A stretch of 64,000 nt of DNA from the NCBI RefSeq assembly GCF_017876675.1, contig NZ_JAGIOI010000001.1, positions 1,984,001 through 2,048,000 on the forward strand, given 5' to 3'. This document shows, piece by piece, positions 17,715-27,544 of this stretch. The notes beneath the pieces were generated by a model, which worked only from the letters and a program-made list of their open reading frames with translations, was not told where the DNA came from and did no database searches. This stretch comes from Arthrobacter stackebrandtii. Lineage in GTDB: Bacteria > Actinomycetota > Actinomycetes > Actinomycetales > Micrococcaceae. Within the stretch, counting starts at the first letter, position 1, and the number at the start of each line of letters is the position of its first letter. Both the position numbers and the translations under genes were made by a program.

Positions 17715-20700
17715 ATGAGCCACGAATCATCCATTCCTTCGCGTATTAACCTTCCGCCGGTGCCCGCCGACCAGGCCGCAAAAGCCGTCGCCGCATGGGC
17801 CGAGCCGCTTGTCATTGACACCTACATGCCGCTGGCCCCGGACAGCAAGCCTTCCTTCTTTGAGCAGCGTGTCTACCAGGGCTCCACGGGCAAGGTTTTC
17901 CCGCTGCCGTTCCATGAGCGGGTCAGCCAGGAGAAGAAGCCGCACGCCTGGCAGGCAGTGCACATTGAGAACGAATGGGTGCGCGTGGTGATCCTGCCCG
18001 AGCTGGGCGGGCGCGTCCACATCGGCTACGACAAGGTGGCCGACTACGATTTCTTCTACCGCAACAACGTCATCAAGCCGGCCCTGGTCTCCCTGACCGG
18101 CCCCTGGATCTCCGGCGGCATCGAGTTCAACTGGCCACAGCACCACCGCCCCGGCACCTTCTTGCCCACAGACTTTGAGATTGAGCACGAGGACGATGGC
18201 GCCGTCACTGTCTGGTGCTCAGACCACGACCCCTTCACCCGCATGAAGGGCATGCACGGCATCCGCCTGCGCCCGGACAGCGCCGCCATTGAGGCCCGCG
18301 TTCGCCTGTACAACCGCACGGATGAAACCCAGACGTTCCTGTGGTGGGCAAACGTTGCCGCCGCCGTCGATGACAACTACCAGGCCTTCTTCCCGACGGA
18401 CGTAGACCAGGTTGCCGACCACGCAAAGCGGGCCACGGCCAGCTACCCCGCACCTCTGCCCGGCCAGACCTACTACGGCGTTGACTATTCCGCCCAACGT
18501 ACGGAAGAGGTGCCCGACGGCGACGGCCTCGACTGGTACCGCAACATCCCCGTGCCCACCTCCTACATGGTCACCGCCACCGAGGATGACTTCTTCGGCG
18601 GCTATGACCACGCCCGCCGTGCAGGCTTTGTGCATTGGGCCGACAAGCACTACGCCCCCGGCAAGAAGCTGTGGACCTGGGGTGACGCACCCTTCGGCCA
18701 TGCCTGGGATGCGGCGCTGACCGACAGCGACGGCCCCTACATCGAACTCATGGCAGGGGTCTTCACCGACAACCAGCCCGACTTCACCTTCCTCACCCCC
18801 GGTGAAACAAAGACCTTCAGCCAGTTCTGGTACCCCATCCACCAGATCGGCCCGGCCCACCAGGCCACCACCCAGGTCGCCGTCCGACTGGACGTCAACG
18901 GCACCCAAGCAGTCCTCGGGGCCTCCGCGGCTGAGCAGTTGCCGGGCAGCGCCGTCGAACTCCACACGGCAGCAGGGGAGGCGCTGTTCTCCCAGCAGGT
19001 GGAACTGCTCCCGGGCGAGCCCTTCATTCACACAGTTGAGCTGGGACGCAGCATCGACGCCACCGAACTGGTCCTGACCGTTCGCCAGGGCGAGACCGAG
19101 TTGATCCGCTGGCAGCCGCGCCCGCAGACCGTCGCCACGGGCGAGATCGCGGACCCGGCCACCGAACCTCCGGTGCCGGAGGACGTGGGCAGCGTTGACG
19201 AGCTGTTCTTCATTGGCCAGTACCTGCGCCAGTACCGCCACGCCACCCGCCTGCCCGAGCCGTACTGGCGCGAGGCGCTGCGCCGCGACCCGGGTGAGGT
19301 GCGCTCCAACATCGCACTCGCCGAGCGCTGCATGTGGGCCGGTGACTTCGTTGCAGCAGAGGCATTGCTGCGCACCGCCATATCCCGCATGGTGGCGCAC
19401 GTTTCCAACCCGGCCGACGGCGAGGCGCACTACCGCCTGGGCATCGTCCTGACCAAGACCGGCCGCGACGCCGAGGCAGAGCGCTTCCTGAGCAAGGCAG
19501 CATGGAACTCCGCTTGGCGTGTTCCGGCCCGCTTCGCCATGGGCCGCCTGAAGGCACGCGCCGGCCAGTACGTCGCCGCCATCGCCGAACTGCGAGAGGT
19601 CCTCTCCCTTGACGCCGCACACCTGCAGGCCTCTGATCTGATGGTCCGCGTGCTCCGTGAAAAGGGCCGTACCGCTGAGGCAAAATCGCTGCTGGGCGGC
19701 ACGCTGCAGCGAGACCCGCTGGACATGTGGGCACGCGACCTGGCGGGGCTGCCGCTGACCGCAGACGCGCCCACCCTGCTCGATGTCGCCGTAGAGTACT
19801 CCACCGCCGGCTTTGTTGATGATGCGCTGCGCATCCTTGACCTCGCCGCAGTTGCGGCCCGGGGCAACGCGCTGGGCCAGGTCCAGGTCGCGCCGCTCGT
19901 GGAATACCACCGGGCGCTGCTGCTGGACGCCAAGGGCCTCACGGATGAGGCACAGGCTGCGCTGGCCCAGGCCCGGAAGGTTGACCGCACGCTGTGCCAG
20001 GCCTCCCGGAGCACCGACATTGCGGCCCTCGAAAATGCCTTGAAGCACGACGGCAGTGACGCCCTCGCCGCCATGCTGCTGGGCAACTGGCACTACGACA
20101 AGCGCCGCTACGCTTCCGCCATCGAGCTGTGGGAGTCCGCTGAAGCGTCCCTGCAGGCCCTTGGCGCCGAAGCGTTGGGTGAGCAGGAGCGCGACTCACT
20201 CGTGATTGTGCTGCGAAACCTGGGCATCGCCGCGTACAACGTGTTGGGTCAGGGCGCCCGTGCCCTTGACGCCTACAAGCGGGCACGCGTCCTGGCCCCG
20301 GACGACTCCAAGCTGTTCTTCGAGTACGACCAGCTGGCCATGCGCCTCGGTGCCACCACGGGCGAGCGTCTGGAACTGTTTGAGAAGCTGGGCGGGCTGG
20401 TGGAGGTCCGCGATGACCTCAGCGTTGTGTTCGCCAACCTCTTGATTGAGGCCGGCCGTGCACTCGAGGCCCGCAACTGGCTCATCTCCCGCGTCTTCCA
20501 GCCGTGGGAAGGCGGCGAGGGCCAGTCACTCGCGGCCTGGGATGCGGCCAACATTGTCCTGGCCGAGGAGGCCCTTGGCGCCGGAGATCCTGCTGCGGCC
20601 CTCACGTGGCTGGACTCTGCCATGGACAGCCCCGCAAGTCTGAGCGAAGCCCGCCACCCGCTGGCCAACTCAGCCCGCCTCCAGCTGCTTCGTGGAGACG

Positions 20701-21044
20701 CGCTCGCAGCCCTGGGCCGGGACGATGAAGCCACGGAGGCATGGGAACACGCCGCCTCGTTCCGCGGCGACTTCCAGGCCATGAACGTGCAGAGCTACAG
20801 CGAGCAGAGCTACTACTCGGCCATGGCGTTGCGCCACCTGGGCCGCGCGTCGGAGGCTGAGCAGATTGCAGACGGCGTGGCCGGCTACATCGCAGAACTT
20901 GAGGCGAGCCGGGCCACGATCGACTACTTTGCCACCTCGCTGCCCACCATGCTGCTGTTCAACGAGGACCCGCAAAATGGGCGGGAGCGCACCATTGCCC
21001 GGTTGCGCAGCCAGCTGGAGACACTTCGCGGCTTGCCCGTATGA
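17715..21044 (+). CDS. DUF5107 domain protein with C-terminal TPR repeats
   Basis: A large cytosolic protein (1109 residues from the ATG at 17715; a TTG two codons earlier is possible). The N-terminal part, to about residue 380, is the DUF5107 module, a mutarotase-like beta-sandwich rich in W, H and D: PELGGRVHIGYDKVADYDFFY, ISGGIEFNWPQHHRPGTF. From about 490 on it is all-helical with TPR-like units (SNIALAERCMWAGDF, EAHYRLGIVLTKTGRDAEAE). The family is tied to carbohydrate loci, but its reaction is unknown to me. It is coupled by ATGA to a mutarotase-like gene and faces an AraC regulator. Confidence 0.82.
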   Translation: MSHESSIPSRINLPPVPADQAAKAVAAWAEPLVIDTYMPLAPDSKPSFFEQRVYQGSTGKVFPLPFHERVSQEKKPHAWQAVHIENEWVRVVILPELGGRVHIGYDKVADYDFFYRNNVIKPALVSLTGPWISGGIEFNWPQHHRPGTFLPTDFEIEHEDDGAVTVWCSDHDPFTRMKGMHGIRLRPDSAAIEARVRLYNRTDETQTFLWWANVAAAVDDNYQAFFPTDVDQVADHAKRATASYPAPLPGQTYYGVDYSAQRTEEVPDGDGLDWYRNIPVPTSYMVTATEDDFFGGYDHARRAGFVHWADKHYAPGKKLWTWGDAPFGHAWDAALTDSDGPYIELMAGVFTDNQPDFTFLTPGETKTFSQFWYPIHQIGPAHQATTQVAVRLDVNGTQAVLGASAAEQLPGSAVELHTAAGEALFSQQVELLPGEPFIHTVELGRSIDATELVLTVRQGETELIRWQPRPQTVATGEIADPATEPPVPEDVGSVDELFFIGQYLRQYRHATRLPEPYWREALRRDPGEVRSNIALAERCMWAGDFVAAEALLRTAISRMVAHVSNPADGEAHYRLGIVLTKTGRDAEAERFLSKAAWNSAWRVPARFAMGRLKARAGQYVAAIAELREVLSLDAAHLQASDLMVRVLREKGRTAEAKSLLGGTLQRDPLDMWARDLAGLPLTADAPTLLDVAVEYSTAGFVDDALRILDLAAVAARGNALGQVQVAPLVEYHRALLLDAKGLTDEAQAALAQARKVDRTLCQASRSTDIAALENALKHDGSDALAAMLLGNWHYDKRRYASAIELWESAEASLQALGAEALGEQERDSLVIVLRNLGIAAYNVLGQGARALDAYKRARVLAPDDSKLFFEYDQLAMRLGATTGERLELFEKLGGLVEVRDDLSVVFANLLIEAGRALEARNWLISRVFQPWEGGEGQSLAAWDAANIVLAEEALGAGDPAAALTWLDSAMDSPASLSEARHPLANSARLQLLRGDALAALGRDDEATEAWEHAASFRGDFQAMNVQSYSEQSYYSAMALRHLGRASEAEQIADGVAGYIAELEASRATIDYFATSLPTMLLFNEDPQNGRERTIARLRSQLETLRGLPV

Positions 21045-21919
21045 AGCATGTTGTGAGGGGCCCCGGCCTGCGTGCGGAAGTGCACGCAGGCCGGGGCGCC
21101 CGCATTTCCAGCCTGCGCAGCGACGACGGTTTTGAATGGCTGCTGGCAAGCCGGCCCACCGTTTCGGCAGGCCCCGGGCAGCCATTTGTCCGGGAAGGCA
21201 TGGGCGGCTGGGATGAGGTCGCCCCCACGGTGCAGGCCGATGCGGGCCTGCTGGACGAACAGGGGAAGCCGGTGCCGGCACTGCCCGACCACGGTGACAT
21301 CTGGAACGTTCCGTGGACCGTGGGGCGGGCGGCTCCGGATGAGCTCGAGATGTCCGTTGACCTGGGCAGCCTGCCCATCAGGCTCGAGCGGAGGATATCC
21401 GCCACGGGCACGGGGCTGCGACTGGACTACCGGGCCAGCACGGAATCCCCGCTGCCTGTTCCGCTTCTGTGGTGTGCCCACCCGCAGTTCGCCGCTGGGC
21501 CGGACACCACGGTGGCATTGGAACTGTCCGGGAAGCCCGTCACGCCGCTGCTTGTGGAGATGTATCCTGGCCAAGGCGCCGTCCGCAGCTTCCCAGTGGA
21601 ACCGGTCCACGGCACGCTTGGCCCCGGCACGTCCTTGAAGGTTTTAGCAGCCGCGAGGACAACGGTGGACGCGGCGGTCCTGTGCCACGGAGGCGGCCGC
21701 AGCCTGAGGATCGGCTGGGACCCGGCCGCCCTGCCCTATCTGGGACTGTTTTGGGACAATGGTGAGTTTGCCCGGGAACCCGTGCTCGCCGTCGAGCCAT
21801 CAACTTCCTGGGGGGACCGGCTCTCCGCTGCAGTGCGGCAGGGCATGGCCCTGACCGTTGCTGCCGGCGCACCACTTGAATGGGCCCTGGACGTGTCCAG
21901 CACAACCGTATTGAAGTGA
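21041..21919 (+). CDS. Aldose 1-epimerase (galactose mutarotase)-like protein
   Basis: A 292-residue beta-sandwich protein: [17 protein letters not shown] near the N-terminus, [12 protein letters not shown] (about residues 53-64) and [10 protein letters not shown] with the family's late histidine. GWDE in place of the usual catalytic histidine region resembles mutarotase-like proteins rather than canonical GalM. It presumably interconverts sugar anomers or binds a sugar. The ATG overlaps the DUF5107 stop, so the two proteins should be made together and act on related substrates. Confidence 0.78.
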   Translation: MKHVVRGPGLRAEVHAGRGARISSLRSDDGFEWLLASRPTVSAGPGQPFVREGMGGWDEVAPTVQADAGLLDEQGKPVPALPDHGDIWNVPWTVGRAAPDELEMSVDLGSLPIRLERRISATGTGLRLDYRASTESPLPVPLLWCAHPQFAAGPDTTVALELSGKPVTPLLVEMYPGQGAVRSFPVEPVHGTLGPGTSLKVLAAARTTVDAAVLCHGGGRSLRIGWDPAALPYLGLFWDNGEFAREPVLAVEPSTSWGDRLSAAVRQGMALTVAAGAPLEWALDVSSTTVLK

Positions 21920-22100
21920 TGCTGAACCGGCACCGCGGCGGGGGCGGGCGGCAGCCAAGCGCCAGAGCCTGCAGCCCGCCCACAAAATCATGCCACCGGC
22001 CGCGCGTCCCTACCTTCTCCCAGCCCCCGCGGGTAGGGTTCTAAAGGGGGCGCAAAGAGGCAGCCTCCGCCAAGTGCAGTGTGATTTCGAAGGGTTTGCC

Positions 22101-23102
22101 ATGAAAAAGCTCATCAACGATCCCAAGACTGTTGTCAACGAGTCCGTGGAAGGATTTGGCCGGGCCCATGCGGGCCACGTCAAGGTGAATCCCGAACCGT
22201 TGTACGTCACCCGCAAGGAGGCCCCGAGCGAGGGCAAGGTGGGCCTGGTCTCCGGCGGCGGCAGCGGGCACGAGCCCCTGCATGCCGGGTTCGTGGGCTT
22301 CGGCATGCTTGACGCCGCGGTGCCCGGCGCCGTGTTCACGTCCCCGACACCCGACGCCATCATCCCGGCGACGATTGCCGCAAACTCAGGCGCCGGCGTC
22401 GTGCACATTGTCAAGAACTACACCGGCGACGTCCTCAACTTTGAGACGGCCGCGGAGATGGCAGAGGCCGAGGGCGTGAATGTGCGCACCGTCCTGGTGA
22501 ACGATGATGTGGCGGTGGAGGATTCGCTGTACACGGCGGGGCGGCGCGGCGTGGCCGGAACCGTCCTGGTGGAGAAGATTGCCGGGGCAGCCGCCGAGCG
22601 CGGGGACGACCTCGACGCCGTCGCCGCCATTGGCAACCGGGTCAACGAGAACGTCCGCAGCATGGGCGTGGCGCTGTCCGCCTGCACCGTCCCGCACGCG
22701 GGCGTGCCGAGTTTTGAGCTGGCCGAGGATGAAATTGAGATCGGCATCGGCATCCACGGCGAACCGGGCCGGCACCGCATCCCCATGGAAAATGCGGACG
22801 GCATCACCGACCGGCTGCTGGAACCGATCCTCGCCGACCTGGCGCCCGCCGCCGGCGACAAGGTGCTCCTGTTCGTCAACGGCATGGGCGGCACCCCGCA
22901 GAGCGAGCTGTACATTGTGTACCGGCACGCCGTGGCGGTGCTTGAGGCAGCCGGGCTCGTGGTGGAGCGCTCACTCGTGGGCAACTACATCACGGCGCTG
23001 GAAATGCAGGGCGCGTCCATTTCGGTGCTGCGCCTGGACGATGAAATGACCGAACTGTGGGATGCTCCGGTCAATACGCCGGCACTGCGATGGGGGATGT
23101 AA
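22101..23102 (+). CDS. dhaK: Dihydroxyacetone kinase subunit DhaK (PTS-dependent)
   Basis: Binds dihydroxyacetone covalently for phosphorylation by DhaL. The 333-residue protein has the [15 protein letters not shown] nucleotide-like loop (about residues 51-65) and [12 protein letters not shown] carrying H219, the residue that forms the hemiaminal bond with the substrate (His218 in E. coli). The MKKLINDP start is the family norm. It heads a compact dhaK-dhaL-dhaM operon: dhaL starts at the next base. A longer upstream frame from 21990 is rejected. Confidence 0.96.
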   Translation: MKKLINDPKTVVNESVEGFGRAHAGHVKVNPEPLYVTRKEAPSEGKVGLVSGGGSGHEPLHAGFVGFGMLDAAVPGAVFTSPTPDAIIPATIAANSGAGVVHIVKNYTGDVLNFETAAEMAEAEGVNVRTVLVNDDVAVEDSLYTAGRRGVAGTVLVEKIAGAAAERGDDLDAVAAIGNRVNENVRSMGVALSACTVPHAGVPSFELAEDEIEIGIGIHGEPGRHRIPMENADGITDRLLEPILADLAPAAGDKVLLFVNGMGGTPQSELYIVYRHAVAVLEAAGLVVERSLVGNYITALEMQGASISVLRLDDEMTELWDAPVNTPALRWGM

Positions 23103-23747
23103 ATGGGACAAACACTTGACACTGCCTGGGCCGTTCGCTGGCTGCGCGCCTCTGCCGCCGTGATCGCGGAGAACCGCGTGGCCCTGATTGAGCTGGACCG
23201 GGCCATCGGCGACGGCGACCACGGCGAGAACATGGACCGCGGCTTCACCGCCATTCTTGAGAAGCTCGACGGCGAACAGCCCGCCACCCCGGGTGCCGCC
23301 TTCAAGCTGGCCGCCATGACCCTGATGTCCAAGGTCGGCGGGGCCGCGGGGCCCCTTTACGGGACCGCGTTCCTGCGCGCCGGCACGGCCGTGGGCGACG
23401 CCGCCGAACTGGATTCCGCCACGCTGGTTGCCGCTCTGACGGCCGCCCGCGACGGCGTGGTGGCCCGCGGCAAGGCCGAGGTGGGCGACAAAACCATGAT
23501 CGACGCCTGGACCCCCGCCGTTGATGCCGCCGCCGCTGCGGCAGCATCGGGCGAGGATCCCGCGGCAGTCCTGGCCGCCGCCGCGTCGGCTGCCGAGGCC
23601 GGTGCCGAGTCCACTGATCCGCTCATCGCCCACAAGGGCCGGGCCAGCTACCTGGCGGAGCGGGCCATCGGGCACCGCGACCCCGGTGCCGTTTCCTCGG
23701 CGCTGCTGCTTCGCGCCGGCGCCCAAGCCGCGGAGGTGGCGGCATGA
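23103..23747 (+). CDS. dhaL: Dihydroxyacetone kinase subunit DhaL (ADP-binding)
   Basis: Carries tightly bound ADP that DhaM re-phosphorylates, and passes the phosphate to dihydroxyacetone on DhaK. The 214-residue all-helical protein shows LDRAIGDGDHGENMDRGF (about residues 33-50), whose aspartates bind two magnesium ions, GGAAGPLYGTAFLRAG, and GDKTMIDAWTPAVDA. It begins directly after the dhaK stop and ends in an ATGA overlap with dhaM, so the three subunits are translationally coupled. Confidence 0.96.
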   Translation: MGQTLDTAWAVRWLRASAAVIAENRVALIELDRAIGDGDHGENMDRGFTAILEKLDGEQPATPGAAFKLAAMTLMSKVGGAAGPLYGTAFLRAGTAVGDAAELDSATLVAALTAARDGVVARGKAEVGDKTMIDAWTPAVDAAAAAAASGEDPAAVLAAAASAAEAGAESTDPLIAHKGRASYLAERAIGHRDPGAVSSALLLRAGAQAAEVAA

Positions 23748-24463
23748 GCGTGGGACTCGTGATTGTCTCGCACAGCGCCCAGCTGGCCGCCGGTGTGGTG
23801 GAACTGGCCGCCCAGATGGCCCCGGACGTAGTGCTTGTGCCCGCCGGCGGCATGGACGACGGCGGCATCGGCACCTCCCTGGAAAAGGTCATGACGGCCC
23901 TGGGGCTGGCCGACACCGGCGACGGCGCCGTAGTCCTGGCCGACCTCGGCTCCGCCGTCATGACGGCCGAATCCGCCCTGGAGTTCCTGGGCGGTCCTGA
24001 ACTGGTTCGGCTGGCCGACGCACCCCTTGTTGAAGGTGCTGTGGCTGCCGCTGTGGCCGCCCAATCCGGTGCATCCGTGGACGTGGTGTGCAAGGCCGCC
24101 GAGTCGGCGCTCAATCCGGGCGGCGTTCCTGCTGCCGGCGGGGCACCCGCTCAGGACGGGGCAGCGGCGGCGGGTGCGCCATCTGCCGTCGAACCCCAGG
24201 GCATGGAAGCGGTGGAGGCAGTGCTGACCCTCATCAACCCGATGGGCCTGCACGCCCGGCCGGCCGCGGCGCTGGCCGGCGAACTGGGCGCCATGGACGT
24301 GGAGATTGAGATCAACGGCGTGGACGGGCAGTCGGTCATGATGCTCATGACGCTCGGCGCGGCGCAGGGCACGGAACTGGCCGTCTCCGCCACCGGCCCG
24401 GATGCGAAGCGCGCCGTCGACCTCGTTCGGCGCGAGGTGGAGGCCGGCTTCGGCGAGATCTGA
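23744..24463 (+). CDS. dhaM: Phosphocarrier DhaM, EIIA-HPr two-domain form
   Basis: Relays phosphate from PTS enzyme I to the ADP of DhaL. The 239-residue protein has an N-terminal mannose-type EIIA domain with active His10 (VIVSHS), GGMDDGGIGTS and a GDGAVVLADLGSA loop. An Ala/Pro-rich linker (about 125-155) leads to an HPr domain with active H170 in PMGLHARPAA. It lacks the truncated EI domain of E. coli DhaM. Phosphate must come from a separate EI, such as the one at 44-45.7 kb in this window. Confidence 0.94.
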   Translation: MSVGLVIVSHSAQLAAGVVELAAQMAPDVVLVPAGGMDDGGIGTSLEKVMTALGLADTGDGAVVLADLGSAVMTAESALEFLGGPELVRLADAPLVEGAVAAAVAAQSGASVDVVCKAAESALNPGGVPAAGGAPAQDGAAAAGAPSAVEPQGMEAVEAVLTLINPMGLHARPAAALAGELGAMDVEIEINGVDGQSVMMLMTLGAAQGTELAVSATGPDAKRAVDLVRREVEAGFGEI

Positions 24464-24468
24464 CGGCG

Positions 24469-24555
24469 GCGAGGGGGCCGGCGGCTGCCGGCTCCCTCGC
24501 GGGCAGTAGGATTTTTCGCCCGTTCCTCCTTCGTCGGACCGTGCGGTGAAAATCC
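24469..24555. terminator. Two stem-loops between dhaM and mutY
   Basis: GCGAGGG-GCCGGC pairs with GCCGGC-TCCCTCGC (24469-24500). A second inverted repeat, GGATTTTTC (24509-24517) with GTGAAAATCC (24546-24555), follows. They separate two convergent genes and could terminate both. Confidence 0.65.
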
Positions 24556-24592
24556 AACCACGCTCCCGGAGCCGGACGCCGCCGGACAGGGC

Positions 24593-25501
24593 TCAGGCGG
24601 GCAGCTGGTAGCCGGCGTCGGAAAGCTGGGCCAGGCCATCGGCCACGAGCCCGGCCAGTGCACGCTCCAGCTGGGGTGCGTGCGTGTTGAGCTCGTGCAG
24701 CTTGCCCAGCTCCTTCGCGACTTCAGGGTGTCCCTGCGCCTCGGCCGCGTTCCAGAGCAGGTCCGCGTGGACGGGCGAGCTGGCCGCGCGCAGCACGGCC
24801 ATGACGGCCCCGCGCACCTGCCGGTCGGTGCCGGCCCACGGTTGGCCCTTGGGGATGTAGGTGGGTTCGGGCTGGCCCGCGGCAATCCAGGCGCACTGCT
24901 CCAGCACGGGGCATTCGCCGCACTTGGGGCTGCGGGCCGTGCAGATGAGCGCCCCCAGTTCCATGACACCGGCATTCCACTGGACGGATTCGGCCGTGTC
25001 CTCCGGCAGCAGGTCTGCCGCCAGCGCCATCTCGGCTGCCGTCAGCGCGGGTGCGGGCAGCGCCTGGCCGATGACAAGCCGGGCGTGGACCCGGCGGATG
25101 TTCGTGTCCACCACGGTGGTGCGCCGGCCAAAGGCAAAAGCGGCGACGGCGGCCGCGGTGTAGGTGCCGACGCCCGGCAGCGACAGCAGTTCCTCGTAAT
25201 TGTCGGGGACGGCGCCGCCGTGCCTTTCAACGATCTCCCCGGCGGCGGCGTGAAGGCGCAGTGCGCGGCGCGGATAGCCGAGCCGGCCCCAGGCGCGCAG
25301 CACCTCGGCGGCGGGTGCTGCGGCGAAGTCGGCCGGGGCGGGCCAGCGTTCCAGCCATTCCTCCCAGACCGGCTGCACCCGGACAACAGGGGTTTGCTGC
25401 AGCATGATTTCGCTGACGAGGATGCCCCAGGCGGAACAGTCCCGGCGCCACGGCAGGTCCCTGGCTTCCGCTGAAAACCATTCCTGAATTTCGCTGTACA
25501 C
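24593..25501 (-). CDS. mutY: A/G-specific adenine glycosylase MutY
   Basis: Removes adenine mispaired with 8-oxoguanine. The 302-residue protein has catalytic E31 in SEIMLQQTPV, the helix-hairpin-helix LPGVGTYTAAAVAAFA (about 108-123), catalytic D132 in VVDTNIRR, and the 4Fe-4S cluster ligands C187, C194, C197 and C203 (C-x6-C-x2-C-x5-C). The C-terminal part is shorter than in E. coli MutY, as is common in Actinobacteria. GTG start with AAGGGG upstream. It shares a genome-maintenance neighbourhood with disA and radA. Confidence 0.94.
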   Translation of the reverse strand: MYSEIQEWFSAEARDLPWRRDCSAWGILVSEIMLQQTPVVRVQPVWEEWLERWPAPADFAAAPAAEVLRAWGRLGYPRRALRLHAAAGEIVERHGGAVPDNYEELLSLPGVGTYTAAAVAAFAFGRRTTVVDTNIRRVHARLVIGQALPAPALTAAEMALAADLLPEDTAESVQWNAGVMELGALICTARSPKCGECPVLEQCAWIAAGQPEPTYIPKGQPWAGTDRQVRGAVMAVLRAASSPVHADLLWNAAEAQGHPEVAKELGKLHELNTHAPQLERALAGLVADGLAQLSDAGYQLPA

Positions 25502-25625
25502 GCATTCCCCTTGTCCACCGCACCTTGCGGCCCTTCAACTCTAGAACAACACCCGCCCCGCCCTGCGCCCCGCCACCCAGCGACTTCACAGGCGTCATTC
25601 GCACTATTGCGCCCAGGGAATTAGA

Positions 25626-25631
25626 TAGGCT
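25626..25631 (+). promoter_or_regulatory. -10 box TAGGCT, leaderless start
   Basis: TAGGCT ends exactly six bases before the GTG at 25638; no SD is present. Confidence 0.55.
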
Positions 25632-25637
25632 TGGCAC

Positions 25638-26333
25638 GTGGGAACAACAGGGAAACAGGGAGGCGGCAAGGCGAAGAGCCCTGCCCCGAAGCGAAACCCC
25701 ACATCCAAGGCAAAGTCAGCCCCCAACTCCAAGGTCCGGGCTTCAGCCAAGGTGTACAGGCGACGCCGCCTGGTTGCCCTGGTTCTTGTGCTGTTGTTCG
25801 TCGCCGGCATCGCCTTCAGTGGGGTCTATGTTGCCGGGCTGTTCGGCATGGGCCCGGCCGCCAAGACGGAGACCCAGCAGGACGGCAACGGCGCCGCGGC
25901 CAAACCCAAGGCGGCAGACAACGCCGGAACCAAGCCGTCCGCCGTGTGCGACGAAGCCGGCATCCAGGTTACGGCCGCCACGGACAAGCCCTCCTACACC
26001 GTCGATGAGAATCCCGTCCTGTCGCTGCGGGTCACAAACACAGGCGCCGCCCCGTGCGACATCAACGTCGGCACCAGCCAGATGGAATACGTCATCACCA
26101 GCGGCGACGACATCATCTACAACTCCAAAAACTGCCAGCTCGACCCCAACGACCTCGTCAAAAACCTGGCCCCCGGTGCCTCGGAAACAGCCAACTTCGT
26201 CTGGAAAGTGAAGCGCAACGCCCCCGACTGCGCCCCGGTCGTCAGCGAACCGGGCCGCGGCGGAGCCACCTACGTTCTCGTGGCCACGCTGGGCAAATGG
26301 TCCAGCGAACGCGTCCCCTTCACCCTGCAATAG
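25638..26333 (+). CDS. Membrane-anchored extracytoplasmic protein of unknown function
   Basis: A 231-residue protein: a very basic N-terminus (about residues 1-45, K/R/P/S-rich), one membrane helix (LVALVLVLLFVAGIAFSGVYVAGLF, about 46-70), a low-complexity Ala/Lys linker, and an outside domain from about 100 with four cysteines. The outside domain resembles a beta-sandwich of the DUF4232/intracellular-inhibitor type (LSLRVTNTGAAPCDINVG), though I cannot assign a family. Probably type II topology. GTG start directly behind a -10 box. Confidence 0.7.
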   Translation: MGTTGKQGGGKAKSPAPKRNPTSKAKSAPNSKVRASAKVYRRRRLVALVLVLLFVAGIAFSGVYVAGLFGMGPAAKTETQQDGNGAAAKPKAADNAGTKPSAVCDEAGIQVTAATDKPSYTVDENPVLSLRVTNTGAAPCDINVGTSQMEYVITSGDDIIYNSKNCQLDPNDLVKNLAPGASETANFVWKVKRNAPDCAPVVSEPGRGGATYVLVATLGKWSSERVPFTLQ

Positions 26334-26338
26334 GCGAT

Positions 26339-26364
26339 TGCCGCGGCTCGACAGAACTGCGGCA
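26339..26364. terminator. Weak hairpin between convergent genes
   Basis: TGCCGC (26339-26344) pairs with GCGGCA (26359-26364). Short stem and no T-run; the assignment rests mainly on its position before the convergent disA end. Confidence 0.35.
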
Positions 26365-26395
26365 CAGGTACGACAGCGGAGCCCGGGTTGGGTGC

Positions 26396-27466
26396 CTAGA
26401 GGAACCTGTCCAGCAGGCTGGCCTCGGCGATGCGGGAAAGTCCTTCGCGGACATTGCGGGCGCGGAGCTCGCCAATGCCGTCAACCATCATGAGCTCGTC
26501 GATGGTGGCCGCCATCAAGTTCTGCAGGCCGCCGAAGTGGTCCACGAGGCGGCCGGCGACCGCGCGGGGGACAGCCTTCAGGCCGGAGACCAGGCGGTAG
26601 CCGCGCGGCTGGATGATGGCGTCCAGTGAGTCGTTGCCGCGGGGCAGCCCAACGATCTCGGCAATCAAGTTCAAATCGATCAGGTCTGCCTGGTCGATAT
26701 CCTTCAACGCGGCCACCGCAGCGTCCACGTCGGTGGTTTCCGGGTCCGTATAGTCGCGAATGACGGTGTCGGCCCCTGAGCCGCGCGTGGCGGAGAGCTC
26801 TTCCAGCTGAAGCGACAGCAGCCGTCCGTCAACGCCGAGTTCCAGGACGTACTGGGCGATTTCCTCGGAAATGCGCCGGACCATTTCGTGGCGCTGCAAG
26901 GTGACGGCGACGTCACGGACGGTGACCATGGCTTCAATCTCAAGTGCGGAGAGCGAGCTGGTCACCTGGTCGAGCCGGGCGCGGTAGCGCTCCAGCGTTG
27001 CCAGGGCCTGGTTGGCGCGGGCCAGCACCTTCTCGGAACCTTCCAGCACATAGCGCAGGCCGTCCACGTACAGGGCGATGATTTGCATGGACTGGCTGAC
27101 CGACACCACGGGCACGCCCGTCTGGATGGCAACGCGTTCGGCCGTGCGGTGGCGGGTGCCCGACTCCTGGGTTTCAATGCTGGGGTCCGGGACCAGCTGG
27201 ACGGCCGCGCGCAGGATCTTTGTGACATCCTTGTCGCACACGATGGCACCGTCCATCTTGGCGAGTTCGCGGAGCCGGGTCGGTGCAAAGTCGATGTCAA
27301 TCTCGAAGCCGCCGGAACACAGGCTCTCAATGGTCTTGTCGGAGCCCAGCACAATCAGTGCACCGGTGCGTCCGCGAAGAATGCGTTCCAAGCCGTCTCG
27401 CAGTGCCGTCCCGGGCGCGACACGGGCAAGAGTGGCCTTGAGGGCCTCTTCGGGGCTGCGCAGCAT
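26396..27466 (-). CDS. disA: DNA integrity scanning protein DisA, diadenylate cyclase
   Basis: Makes cyclic di-AMP from two ATP while scanning DNA; branched DNA inhibits it. The 356-residue protein has the N-terminal DAC domain with the DGA motif (residues 72-74) and GTRHRTAER (103-111), a helical linker, and a C-terminal helix-hairpin-helix domain (MMVDGIGELRARNVREGL, near 325-342). ATG with AAGGAA upstream. It lies 78 bp behind radA, a widely conserved radA-disA pairing; RadA is known to influence DisA activity. Confidence 0.96.
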   Translation of the reverse strand: MLRSPEEALKATLARVAPGTALRDGLERILRGRTGALIVLGSDKTIESLCSGGFEIDIDFAPTRLRELAKMDGAIVCDKDVTKILRAAVQLVPDPSIETQESGTRHRTAERVAIQTGVPVVSVSQSMQIIALYVDGLRYVLEGSEKVLARANQALATLERYRARLDQVTSSLSALEIEAMVTVRDVAVTLQRHEMVRRISEEIAQYVLELGVDGRLLSLQLEELSATRGSGADTVIRDYTDPETTDVDAAVAALKDIDQADLIDLNLIAEIVGLPRGNDSLDAIIQPRGYRLVSGLKAVPRAVAGRLVDHFGGLQNLMAATIDELMMVDGIGELRARNVREGLSRIAEASLLDRFL

Positions 27467-27544
27467 TTGCGGTTCCTTCTTTTCAAGCGCGGGAATCCGG
27501 GCAAGTCACAAGCCCATAATAGTGTCAAAACAACGTGGTGCGGG

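Noticed and set aside
18219-20093. 624-residue frame opposite the DUF5107 gene
   Set aside because: The plus-strand gene has clear domains and a promoter; this frame has neither.
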